From Candidatus Bariatricus faecipullorum (GTDB taxonomy: Bacteria > Bacillota > Clostridia > Lachnospirales > Lachnospiraceae), in NCBI GenBank assembly GCA_019118525.1, contig DWYV01000009.1:1-64000 (forward strand): a stretch of DNA of 64,000 nucleotides, read 5' to 3'. Below, in pieces: positions 26,607 to 34,679 of this stretch. Within the stretch, counting starts at the first letter, position 1. Each line of letters opens with the position of its first letter. Made by a program: the position numbers and the translations under genes. Under the pieces are notes generated by a model that saw only the letters and a list, made by a program, of their open reading frames with translations, was not told the DNA's origin and made no database searches.

Positions 26607-27837
26607 ATGGAAGACAGAAGCAGAATGATGGAAGAAATGCCGGTGTCAAGGCTGATATGGAAACTGACCCTGCCCTCTGTTGCCGGTGTAATGGCGTATA
26701 ATCTCTATAATTTATTTGATACTGTTTTTGTTTCCCGGGGTGCCGGGACAGATGCGGTTGGCGGCGAATACCTTTCTGATATTTTATACGGTGGCGATTC
26801 TTATCACTGTGCTGGGCCTTCTGTTTCTGGAGCCTCTTCTGTATGCGGCAGGGGTGACAGATACCCTGCTTCCCTATGCCAGAAGCTATATGCGTATTAT
26901 TTTGCTGGGCGCAGTAACCAGCACTGGTTTTTCCAGCCTGATTCGCGCAGAGGGAGACAGCCGGTATGCCATGCTCATCTGGATAATTCCCATGAGTGTG
27001 AATACAGTACTGGATGTGATTTTTGTCTTTGGTATGCATATGGGGGTCACTGGTGCGGCGCTGGGGACTGTTTTAGGCCAGGCCGTGTCCATGGGAATGA
27101 GCATCTGGTTCTTTTTTCTTTCCGGGAAAAGTACCCTGACCTTCCAAAGACAGGATTTCCGGCCGGACTGGAAACTGGCAGGGGAAATTCTCTTCACGGG
27201 AATCCCGGCGTTTCTTCAGACTTCCGGATACAGTGTTTCCATTATCATTGTAAATCAGTTTCTGAAATATTTTGGAGGAGATACCGCTATCAGTATCTAT
27301 GGAATCATCAGCAGGATTCAGACGTTTTTCCTATTCCCGGTCATGGGACTGATTCAGGGAATCCAGCCTGCCGCAGGGTATAACAAAGGGGCCGGGAAGA
27401 CGAAACGGACACAGAAAATCCTCTGGAAGGGGATGAAAATAGCAGGGTTTTATGGGGTGGCGGCCTGGTGCTTTCTTCTGGCAGCCGCACCACTTATTAT
27501 GCGGATATTTACAAAAGACCAGGAAGTAATGGTATCCGGAGCGTCGGTGCTTCGGATTACAGGTGCCAGTCTGTTTTTTGGAAGTATACAGCAGGTTCAG
27601 TCAGCCTGGGTTCAGGCGCTCGGTAAGAAAAAAACGGCACTGTGTCTGGTGCTGCTGGGACAGCTGGGCTGTTTCCTTCCCGTCGTATCTGTAATGGGTG
27701 CTGCATGGGGACTGAACGGTGTCTGGCTGGCCTTTCCCGCCTCCAGCGCACTGGCCCTTCTTATTTCTGCCGCAGTTACGGTGCATGTTCAGAAGCAGCT
27801 GCAAAAAAGGGAAGGAAGCGTTCCTTTTCTTCCCTGA
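26607..27837 (+). pseudogene. MATE family efflux transporter, frameshifted by internal deletion
   Basis: The first part (26607 to about 26765) encodes a normal MATE start: VSRLIWKLTLPSVAGVMAYNLYNLFDTVFVSRGAGTDAV. Homology then continues in another frame from AANTFLIFYTVAILIT (about 26765) to the end at 27837. About 50 residues (most of TM2 and the following loop) are missing at the join. The net frame change rules out one normal protein. The C-terminal part retains roughly ten hydrophobic helices. Both parts are otherwise well preserved, so the lesion looks recent. Confidence 0.85.
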
Positions 27838-28170
27838 GACAGACCAGGTAATAGTCGGCCCGGGCACTGGTATCGGAAAGAGGGACAGCGGTTCTGCCGG
27901 TTGCCCTGTCATATCCCAGAAGAGCAGTCTGACTGGAGGCAAAGGCCGGAAGCGCGGCGCAGGCCCCGATGGAAAGGGTCCGGCGATTTCGTTCAAAAGC
28001 CAGCGTCTGCTCCCGCATTTCCTGTTCCGCCTCCAGGACACGCAGGGCATACTTCGCCGCTACTTTCCCGGTTTCATTCAGGGCGATTCTGCTTTTGGAA
28101 CGGTCAAACAGAGGAACGCCCAGTTCCTCTTCAATTTTTTTCATGGACCTGCTCAGGGCGGTCTGGAGGA
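27776..28170 (-). pseudogene. LysR family regulator remnant
   Basis: The minus strand encodes the second half of a LysR HTH (QTALSRSMKKIEEELGVPLFDRSKSRIALNETG) and the linker helix (ALRVLEAEQEMREQ). It then jumps from SIGACAALPAFAS to a piece like the C-terminal end (TAVPLSDTSARADYYLVCLREEKERF). The first 28 or so residues and most of the effector domain are missing. The 3' end overlaps the MATE end and the 5' end abuts the SDR fragment, so at least two deletions are needed. It is not functional. Confidence 0.8.
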
Positions 28171-28172
28171 AG

Positions 28173-28735
28173 GCCGACGTGACAAGTCTGGAAGACATGC
28201 AGGCTCTGTCCGCTTTTGCAAAGGAGAAGTTCGGACAGATTGACGTGCTTTTTGCCAATGCAGGAACTATGCCCGGCAGTAATATGTCTGAGCTGAAAGT
28301 TCAGGACTGGATGAGTATGGTGGATATCAACGTAAAAGGTGTGCTGCATGCGATGGCCGCAGTACTGCCGGAATTTACGGCACAGAAAAAAGGCCACATT
28401 ATTGTGACCTCTTCCATGGCAGGGACAAAATCCGTGCCGGGAAATGCCGTATACTGCGGAACCAAGCATTTTGTAAGAGCCATGCTGACTCCTTCCGCAG
28501 TGAATCCATTCTGGAAGGCTCCGGCATCCGGACGACCACCATTTATCCGGGAGCAATAAAGACAGAGCTTCTGAATACGATTGCACCTTCTGAGACGAAA
28601 ACAGAAGTAGAGGAATTTTATAAAAATGTGGGACTGGAACCGGAGGCCATTGCTAACGCCGTGCTTTATGCGGTTTCCAAGCCGGATAACGTGGATGTGT
28701 CCGACCTGGCGGTACGGCCCAGTCTGGAGAGCTAG
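28173..28735 (+). pseudogene. Short-chain dehydrogenase remnant, truncated and frameshifted
   Basis: From ADVTSLEDM (28173) the frame gives a typical classical SDR: IDVLFANAGTMPG, VLHAMAAVLP, IIVTSSMAGTKSVPGNAVYCGTKHFVRAM with catalytic Ser-Tyr-Lys. The first 55-60 residues with the cofactor glycine motif are gone. After VRAM (about 28485) the frame slips by one base; the rest (SILEGSGIRTTTIYPGAIKTELL ... LAVRPSLES) is in another frame and stops at 28735. It is joined directly to the LysR remnant on the other strand. Confidence 0.85.
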
Positions 28736-29561
28736 TGCGGCTGCGGCAGGCCAGCAGGCTCACGGCGAGGTAGCCTGCGATGGCCGCCAGGGATGCTTCC
28801 AGCCCGAACGTTCCGCCGGTCAGCAGAAAGGAATCTGTTTTCAGGATATAGGAAACCAGGGACCAGGAATCCGGGCTTTTCCCGATATGCAGGAATACGC
28901 CAAGAACGACGATATTCCACAGTGCATGAACGGCCGCGCTGTTCCAGACGGAAGAAGCGCGGGCTATCAGGGAGAACATGATACCGGCCAGGGTGCCGGC
29001 CGCCAGAACCTGGAGGCTGTCCCGGAGGGAAAGCCCTGCTCCCGGCAGGTGGACAAGGCCAAACAGCAGGGAAGGGAAGAAAATGGCGGCGCGCCATCCG
29101 GTTTTCCCTGCAAGCAGGTGCATGATGACGCCCCGGAAAACCAGTTCTTCCACGATACCTGCCGCCAGGCCGGTAAAAAAGACGCCCGCGGACAGAGAAG
29201 TCAGCGCCTGGTTCAGGGTCATATCTGCGGGCAGAAACGTCCCCGGCAGAAGGAAAAAGAAGGCCGTTACTGCTACAGGAAGGAGAACGGCCACTGCCAG
29301 CCATCTGCCCCTGATACAGAAACGGGGGATGCCCAGGCTGGAAAGGGGACAGTGCAGAATGCGTCTTGCAAACAGTTTTAAAAGAAAAAAAGCGATACCC
29401 GCATAACAGATTCCCGCCACGGCATTGGCCAGGAAGGCAGGAAGAGAGAGCCGGGTAAGCCCAAGCGCCGGAAGCTGGGAAAGAAGCTGTGCCATAATCA
29501 GAATGGCCAGAGAACCAGCAATTCCGGCGATTATTTTTGATGTCTTTTCTTCATGGTTCAT
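28653..29561 (-). CDS. CPBP family intramembrane glutamic endopeptidase
   Basis: The protein (302 residues from ATG 29561, with GGAGG 8 bases upstream) has about eight membrane helices and the CPBP/Abi motifs: EELVFRG (motif 1), FGLVH (motif 2) and HALWN (motif 3). Relatives (Rce1-like) are linked to bacteriocin maturation or self-immunity. The last 25 or so residues (SSPDWAVPPGRTHPRYPAWK...) look like antisense of the SDR remnant. The natural stop may therefore have been lost where the two convergent genes were joined, giving an 83-base overlap. Confidence 0.82.
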   Translation of the reverse strand: MNHEEKTSKIIAGIAGSLAILIMAQLLSQLPALGLTRLSLPAFLANAVAGICYAGIAFFLLKLFARRILHCPLSSLGIPRFCIRGRWLAVAVLLPVAVTAFFFLLPGTFLPADMTLNQALTSLSAGVFFTGLAAGIVEELVFRGVIMHLLAGKTGWRAAIFFPSLLFGLVHLPGAGLSLRDSLQVLAAGTLAGIMFSLIARASSVWNSAAVHALWNIVVLGVFLHIGKSPDSWSLVSYILKTDSFLLTGGTFGLEASLAAIAGYLAVSLLACRSRTSSPDWAVPPGRTHPRYPAWKPHKARR

Positions 29562-29718
29562 TTCAGATACCTCCAAATCGATTTCCGTTACCTACTGTAA
29601 TGGAAAAGCCTCAAATAATCGTCAAGAAGATACTAAGAAAAAGTAAAGAAAGGACAGACTATGCGTCCTCTCCGGTCTGTGCTAAGATAAAAGGGAACGA
29701 ATCGGGAGGAATAAGAGA

Positions 29719-30636
29719 ATGAATCAGAGAAAAGAGCAGAAAGAAACAGAAAAACAAGGCATGCTGCACATTGCCCTGCTGCAGATAAGTCCCGGCCGGA
29801 CCCTGGAAGAGAACCGGGAAAAGGGAATGAAGTTCTGCAGAAAAGCAAAGGAAGCGGGCGCGGATATCGCACTGTTCCCGGAAATGTGGAGCAACGGCTA
29901 CCGGATTCAGGGAAGACCCGTGGAAGAATGGACAGCAGAGGCAGTTGCCCTGGAAAGCAGTTTTGTCACGGAATTTGGCGCTCTGGCGAAGGAACTGGAC
30001 ATGGCCATCGGAATTACTCTGCTGGAACAGTATCCCGGAGGTCCCCGGAATACCCTGGTTCTGTTTGACCGGCATGGGCAGAATGTGCTGACCTATGCCA
30101 AAATCCACACCTGCGATTTTGATGTGGAGCGGAACCTGACGCCGGGAGAAGCGTTTGAGGTGTGCACCCTGGATACGGCCATAGGAAAAGTAAACGTGGG
30201 AGCCATGATATGCTATGACCGGGAATTTCCGGAAAGCGCCCGGATTCTGATGCTGAAGGGGGCAGAGCTTCTTCTGGTGCCCAATGCCTGTCCCATGGAA
30301 AGAAACCGGTTTTCCCAGCTCAGGGCCAGGGCCTTTGAAAACATGGTGGCCATTGCTACCTGCAACTATCCGGAAGGAGTGCCGGACTGCAACGGCGGTT
30401 CCACTCTGTTTGACGGAATGGCCTGGCCTCTGGACGGGGAAGAAGACCGGGATATGTGTGTTTTGCAGGCCGGGCCGGAGGAAGGAATTTACCTGGCAGA
30501 GCTGGATGTGAAAAGCCTTCGGCGCTACCGGGAGACGGAGGCCCTTGGAAATGCCTACCGGCATCCCCGCAAATACGCGATTCTTACGGAGGAGAGACGG
30601 GAAGCGCCGTTTATCCGGGAGGATTACCGGGTGTAG
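29719..30636 (+). CDS. Carbon-nitrogen hydrolase (nitrilase/amidase superfamily)
   Basis: The 305-residue protein has the Glu-Lys-Cys triad: Glu in IALFPEMWSNGY, Lys in TYAKIHTCDFD, Cys in GAMICYDREFPESAR. It is cytoplasmic and of unknown amide substrate, closest in form to N-carbamoylputrescine amidase-like or omega-amidase-like proteins. The first 14 residues are charged and may not be part of the mature start; MLHIALLQISPG is the usual beginning. The 3' end overlaps the convergent carboxypeptidase gene by 26 bases. Confidence 0.9.
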   Translation: MNQRKEQKETEKQGMLHIALLQISPGRTLEENREKGMKFCRKAKEAGADIALFPEMWSNGYRIQGRPVEEWTAEAVALESSFVTEFGALAKELDMAIGITLLEQYPGGPRNTLVLFDRHGQNVLTYAKIHTCDFDVERNLTPGEAFEVCTLDTAIGKVNVGAMICYDREFPESARILMLKGAELLLVPNACPMERNRFSQLRARAFENMVAIATCNYPEGVPDCNGGSTLFDGMAWPLDGEEDRDMCVLQAGPEEGIYLAELDVKSLRRYRETEALGNAYRHPRKYAILTEERREAPFIREDYRV

Positions 30637-31618
30637 TGGACTCGCCTGTTCTGGTATAGACACGGACTGCGTCCAGTATATGATAGGGTGCTGTCTGGTG
30701 GGAGCCCTCTGCTCCGGCTGTGACCAGAATATATTCCCGGCCGTTTATCCGGGCCAGGCTGGCCAGGCAGAGTCCTGCCTCCGGGGTATAGCCGGTCTTT
30801 CCGCCCAGAATATTCCCACCGGCAACCCGGGGACTGTCCAGATTCTGGAACAGGGTACTGGAAAGGGTAAGCCCCTCCGGATGCTCTACTGTGGGAGTGG
30901 AGGTCCAGGTGCTGCTGCAAAAGGCCTGGCGAAATTCTTCACAGTCCAGAGCGTACTGCAGGAGAATGGAGATATCCTTTACCGTGGAATAGTGGTTCGG
31001 GTCATGGAGTCCGGTAGAATTGCAGAAGTGGGTATGCTTCATGCCAAGTTCTGCCGCTTTTTCATTCATCAGGGAAACAAAGGCGCCTTCGGAGCCGGCA
31101 ATATGTTCTGCAAAAGTCAGACAGCATTCGGCGCCGGAAGGAAGAAGAATGCCGTAAAGTAAATCCCATAGGGTAACTTCTTCCCCGGGTTTAAATCCGG
31201 CCATGGAAGCGTTTGCCTCATAAAGAGAAGGAAAAACAGGGTAGGGGAGCGTTGCGGTCTGAGAAAAGTCGTCTGTGTATTCTACAGCCAGAAGGGCAGT
31301 CATAATCTTGGTCAGAGAGGCCGGGTACATTTTCCTGTCACTGTTTTGAGAGGCCAGGGTTTCCCAGGAACCATTATCGGAATCTGCCGCTGTCAGGATG
31401 GCGCAGGGACTGTATAAATCCATAAAAAGGGAGTCGGCCCGGCCGGTCAGGACAGAGGTGTCTGTCCGGAGCCATGAGCCCAGAAGGACGGTTACGGCCA
31501 CAATGATTGATAAAAGAACTGGCAGGAAAACTGCCGGACCGGAAGCAGGGCGTTTTTTCCTCCGGCGGTTTTCTTTTTTTCGGGCATACGTAATATGGTG
31601 CTTCTGTCTTTGGTACAT
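30611..31618 (-). CDS. D-alanyl-D-alanine carboxypeptidase (S11 family)
   Basis: The 335-residue penicillin-binding D,D-carboxypeptidase has an N-terminal membrane anchor (about residues 29-49), SxxK motif in YPASLTKIM, second motif in LLPSGAECC (SGA rather than the usual SxN), and KTG in ILGGKTGYTPEAG. It trims the terminal D-Ala of peptidoglycan stem peptides outside the cell. It lies downstream of vanRS in the same direction but is separated from vanS by a strong terminator. The C-terminal PBP5-type beta domain is missing, as in many clostridial members. Confidence 0.92.
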   Translation of the reverse strand: MYQRQKHHITYARKKENRRRKKRPASGPAVFLPVLLSIIVAVTVLLGSWLRTDTSVLTGRADSLFMDLYSPCAILTAADSDNGSWETLASQNSDRKMYPASLTKIMTALLAVEYTDDFSQTATLPYPVFPSLYEANASMAGFKPGEEVTLWDLLYGILLPSGAECCLTFAEHIAGSEGAFVSLMNEKAAELGMKHTHFCNSTGLHDPNHYSTVKDISILLQYALDCEEFRQAFCSSTWTSTPTVEHPEGLTLSSTLFQNLDSPRVAGGNILGGKTGYTPEAGLCLASLARINGREYILVTAGAEGSHQTAPYHILDAVRVYTRTGESTTPGNPPG

Positions 31619-31669
31619 AGGTTTCTTCCTTTCTGAAAAATAGTGTCTCTTCCTTTGCAGGAAGACGAA

Positions 31670-31714
31670 AAACAGCTTCTGTACGGTACTGATTTTACCG
31701 GACAGAAGCTGTTT
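31670..31714 (-). terminator. Terminator after vanS
   Basis: A 13-bp perfect stem AAACAGCTTCTGT (31670-31682) / ACAGAAGCTGTTT (31702-31714) is followed on the minus strand by TTTTT. It separates vanS from the carboxypeptidase gene. Confidence 0.88.
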
Positions 31715-31752
31715 GTACTTTAATTTCAGATTGATATATTCCTAAGGAAAGA

Positions 31753-32916
31753 CTAAGAAGTCATAGAGATTTTACTGTTTCGCAGCGGAAGAATGACATG
31801 GAAGACTGTACATTCATCGTGACTCTGGGCCGTGATGGCGCCACCGTGGAGTGTGACGATTTCTTTTGCGATGGCAAGTCCGAGGCCGAACCCGCCGGTG
31901 CGGGAGGCGCGGGATTCGTCCAGCCGGAAAAACTTTTCAAAAATCCGTTCCAGCTTCTGGGACGGAATGACAGGTCCTTTATTCTGAAAAGAAAGGGTTA
32001 CGGAAGAGTCGTCCTGGCAAACGGAAATCCGGATTTCCGTATCCGGATAACTGTAGGAAATGGCGTTTTTCAGAATATTGCTGAAAACCCGTGCCAGACT
32101 GTCCGCATCGCCATAGACGGTCTGATTTTCTGCCACGTCCAGGCAGATATCATTTCCATGTTCCTGAAGAAGCGGGTAAAACTCATCGGTCAGCTGAACC
32201 AGCAGATAATAAAGGTCAACGGTTTCTTTTTCCAGAACAGTCTGCTGCAGGCTATATCTGGTAATTTCGAAAAATTCACTGATAAGTGTCCCAAGACGCT
32301 GCGCCTTGTCCAGGGCAATATGGATATATTTTTCTTTTTGTGTTTCAGGCATACCCGGAGCTTCATCCAGAAGAGTAAGATACCCGGTGACGGAAGTGAG
32401 GGGAGTCCTCAGGTCATGTGCCAGATAGGTAATGAGGTCGTTTTTTCGTGCGGCCTCTTCATGCAGAAGCTGTTCATTTTTTAACATTGTAGATTTTATT
32501 TCGGCCATCTGTGCAGATATCTGTGCGTATTCCGGAGGGAAAATACCGGACGAATCGGATTCTTCCTTCATGAACCGGTTTATGAGCCCGGAAATACGGC
32601 TGACAGACTGCCGGACCTTTTTTCGGGAGTAAAACCGCAGGAGGAGAAAAGTTACAGCGCCCAAGAGCAGAAGCAGAAAGATGGCCATGCAGAAGACCAG
32701 ATTTTTGATACGGGGATAGTCCGGCTCCCGGACAAGAGTATAGGCGCCGGTTTCTTCCAGATAACGGCTTTCTGTAATCATGTAATTCCCCTCAAACCAG
32801 TCCACAAAAGTGCCGTTCAGAATAAAGTCTGCAAAGTAGAAGAGTCCGGAAAGGAGAAGAATTCCGGCCAGACAGGGGAGCAGAAAACGCAGGGATTTTG
32901 AAAGCTTATTTTTCAA
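31753..32916 (-). CDS. vanS: VanS-like sensor histidine kinase
   Basis: The kinase is 387 residues from a TTG at 32916, chosen because it overlaps the vanR stop and the family begins LKNKLSKSLRF-like. Two membrane helices (about 12-33 and 75-100) flank a 40-45-residue external loop. A HAMP-like linker, the phospho-acceptor His in YLAHDLRTPLTSVTGYL, the N box VFSNILKNAISYS and the G boxes GGFGLGLAIAKEIV follow. The short loop is typical of VanS-type sensors of cell-wall damage. Codon overlap with vanR indicates coupling. Confidence 0.9.
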   Translation of the reverse strand: MKNKLSKSLRFLLPCLAGILLLSGLFYFADFILNGTFVDWFEGNYMITESRYLEETGAYTLVREPDYPRIKNLVFCMAIFLLLLLGAVTFLLLRFYSRKKVRQSVSRISGLINRFMKEESDSSGIFPPEYAQISAQMAEIKSTMLKNEQLLHEEAARKNDLITYLAHDLRTPLTSVTGYLTLLDEAPGMPETQKEKYIHIALDKAQRLGTLISEFFEITRYSLQQTVLEKETVDLYYLLVQLTDEFYPLLQEHGNDICLDVAENQTVYGDADSLARVFSNILKNAISYSYPDTEIRISVCQDDSSVTLSFQNKGPVIPSQKLERIFEKFFRLDESRASRTGGFGLGLAIAKEIVTLHGGAITAQSHDECTVFHVILPLRNSKISMTS

Positions 32917-33604
32917 TTTTATATCCGCACCCCCAGACTGTTTTGATGTATTTGGGCTCTTCGAAGGAATCTCCCATCTTTTCCCGCAGATGCCGGATAT
33001 GGACTGTAATTGTATTGTTGCTCCGGCTGTAATATTCATCCTTCCATATCTGATGGAACAGTTCCTCGGAACTGACGACATTTCCTTTGTTCTGGCACAG
33101 AATCTGCAAAATAGAAAACTCAGTGGGAGTCAGGGATAAAGGCTTCTCGTTCAGTGTGCACTCATGGGTTTTAATATTCATCACCAGGCCGGAATGAATG
33201 AGTATGTCCGTGGAATCGGTGTTTCCGGGACTGTTGTACCGCTTGTATCTGCGAAGCTGGGCCTTGACTCTGGCGACCATTTCCAGGGGAAGAAAGGGCT
33301 TGGTAATATAGTCGTCCGCACCCAGTGTGAGCCCCGTGATTTTGTCTGTTTCTTCGCTTTTTGCAGTCAGCATAATGACCGGATACTGGTGGGACTCCCG
33401 GATTTTCCGGCAGAGACGGAAGCCGTCCATGTCCGGAAGCATAACGTCCAGAAGGGCCAGGTCCAGCTCCTTTGTCCGGTCATACTCCAGGGCATCAGCG
33501 GCTGTGTGGCAGGTGAAAACTGTAAAATTTTCATTTCGGAGATAGAGAGCCGCCAAATCTGCAATCTCTGGCTCATCATCTACAATCAGTATATTATCGG
33601 ACAT
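32906..33604 (-). CDS. vanR: VanR-type OmpR/PhoB response regulator
   Basis: The 232-residue regulator has a receiver domain (DDE near residues 9-11, phospho-acceptor Asp in LALLDVMLPDMDG, Lys in ITKPFLPLE) and a C-terminal winged helix (LTPTEFSILQILCQNKGNVVSSEELFHQIW, NNTITVHIRHLREKMGD). From memory, it is close to VanR of glycopeptide-resistance operons along its whole length. No vanA/B/G ligase, vanH or vanX is present, so this is a stand-alone envelope-stress system here. ATG 33604 has GAGGAGTG upstream; a longer reading has no site. Confidence 0.92.
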   Translation of the reverse strand: MSDNILIVDDEPEIADLAALYLRNENFTVFTCHTAADALEYDRTKELDLALLDVMLPDMDGFRLCRKIRESHQYPVIMLTAKSEETDKITGLTLGADDYITKPFLPLEMVARVKAQLRRYKRYNSPGNTDSTDILIHSGLVMNIKTHECTLNEKPLSLTPTEFSILQILCQNKGNVVSSEELFHQIWKDEYYSRSNNTITVHIRHLREKMGDSFEEPKYIKTVWGCGYKIEK

Positions 33605-33769
33605 AAAAACACTCCTCAAAAATAAAATCCATTTTATCATAGCAGAAAAAAGGAACAGTTTTCCTAAGTTTTCCATGAGAAAATATTAAGATTTGACTAA
33701 GGGAGAAGTTTTATGTGAATTCAGATGGTGTATTTTGATACCCTTGCTGATACCTTTTGATTTTCCAGA

Positions 33770-33819
33770 TAAAACAAAAGAGCTGGAAACGCTTATTTTT
33801 CAAACATTTCCAGCTCTTT
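33770..33819 (-). terminator. Terminator after tRNA-Trp
   Basis: AGAGCTGGAAA and TTTCCAGCTCT form an 11-bp perfect stem; on the minus strand TTTTGTTTT follows. Confidence 0.85.
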
Positions 33820-33824
33820 AATAG

Positions 33825-33895
33825 CAGGGGATGAGAGAATCGAACTCCCGCTAAGAGTTTTGGAGACTCCTGTCATACCATTTGACCAATCCCCT
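33825..33895 (-). tRNA. trnW: tRNA-Trp (anticodon CCA)
   Basis: On the minus strand the acceptor AGGGGAT (33889-33895) pairs with ATCCCCT (33826-33832), followed by discriminator G; CCA is not encoded. The anticodon stem GGAGT/ACTCT holds loop CTCCAAA, giving anticodon CCA. The T arm GGGAG TTCGATT CTCTC-like is present. This is the tRNA that the trp T-box at 9066-9353 would monitor, though the two loci are 24 kb apart. Confidence 0.93.
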
Positions 33896-33918
33896 ACAAG
33901 CTTCAACAGCCGAGTTAT

Positions 33919-33948
33919 AATATAGCACATCCCGGGAACCTTTGTCAA
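33919..33948 (-). promoter_or_regulatory. Promoter of tRNA-Trp
   Basis: On the minus strand TTGACA (33948-33943) and TATATT (33924-33919) are spaced by 18. The rest of the gene-free stretch 33605-34094 holds the vanR 5' region, the tRNA, its terminator and the next promoter; nothing else is evident. Confidence 0.75.
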
Positions 33949-34041
33949 GATTTTTTCATTTTTTTCTGTGAATACCGGTTATTATTCACAGCCCTTCCAC
34001 CCCCCGTGCGCACCCGTCGCCTCTGCCCGCCGGTGTGTGTA

Positions 34042-34070
34042 TTGAAGTTGTCCTGGTTTTTCTATATAAT
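34042..34070 (+). promoter_or_regulatory. Promoter for the GNAT-envelope gene group
   Basis: TTGAAG (34042-34047), 17 bases, TATAAT (34065-34070). Confidence 0.75.
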
Positions 34071-34094
34071 GTAGGGAAGAAAGGATGGATTCGC

Positions 34095-34679
34095 ATGAGT
34101 GAAGCACAGATGACGATACGTCCCGCCACCCTGGCGGATGCGGAAATCCTGCGGGATATCTATGCGCCCTATGTGGAGGAAACGGCGGTCAGCTTTGAAT
34201 ATACTGTGCCGACGGTGGCAGAGTTTACGGAACGTATGAAGGATATTATGAAAAGGTATCCGTACCTTGTGGCGGAGGAAGCAGGGGAGGCAGTGGGGTA
34301 TGCCTATGCCTCGCCTTTTCACGAAAGGGAGGCATACAGCTGGTCTGCCGAACTGACGGTATATCTGAGAAAGGACCAGAGAGGCAGGGGGAGAGGCCGC
34401 CTGCTGTACGAAAAACTGGAACAGATACTGCGGGCACAGAATATCACGAACCTCTATGCCTGCATTGCCTGGCCGGAGCAGGAAGACGAGTATCTGACCG
34501 GCGCCAGCGCCAGATTTCATGAGCGGATGGGATTCCGGCTGGCTGGAACGTTTCACCGGTGCGGGTATAAATTCGGCCGCTGGTACAGTATGGTCTGGAT
34601 GGAAAAAGAAATCGGAACCCGCCGGGAAAAACAGCCCCCGGTGAAATCATTTTCCGAGGTAAAGGAGCAGATATGGTAA
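34095..34679 (+). CDS. GNAT N-acetyltransferase (Pat/MnaT-like)
   Basis: The 194-residue GNAT has MTIRPATLADAEILRDIYAPYV at the start and an acetyl-CoA loop in YLRKDQRGRGRGRLLYEKL, then NITNLYACIAWPE and FHERMGFRLAGTFHRCGYKFGRWYSMVWMEK. This arrangement fits the phosphinothricin/methionine-sulfoximine acetyltransferase branch. It probably acetylates a small amine or amino acid. ATG 34095 has AAAGGA upstream; an earlier in-frame ATG has no site and would overlap the -35 region. The stop overlaps the next gene by 7 bases. Confidence 0.9.
   Translation: MSEAQMTIRPATLADAEILRDIYAPYVEETAVSFEYTVPTVAEFTERMKDIMKRYPYLVAEEAGEAVGYAYASPFHEREAYSWSAELTVYLRKDQRGRGRGRLLYEKLEQILRAQNITNLYACIAWPEQEDEYLTGASARFHERMGFRLAGTFHRCGYKFGRWYSMVWMEKEIGTRREKQPPVKSFSEVKEQIW

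Noticed and set aside
30611-33604. Complete vancomycin-resistance operon
   Set aside because: Only VanR/VanS-like genes and a PBP-type carboxypeptidase are present; no vanH, ligase, vanX or vanT.
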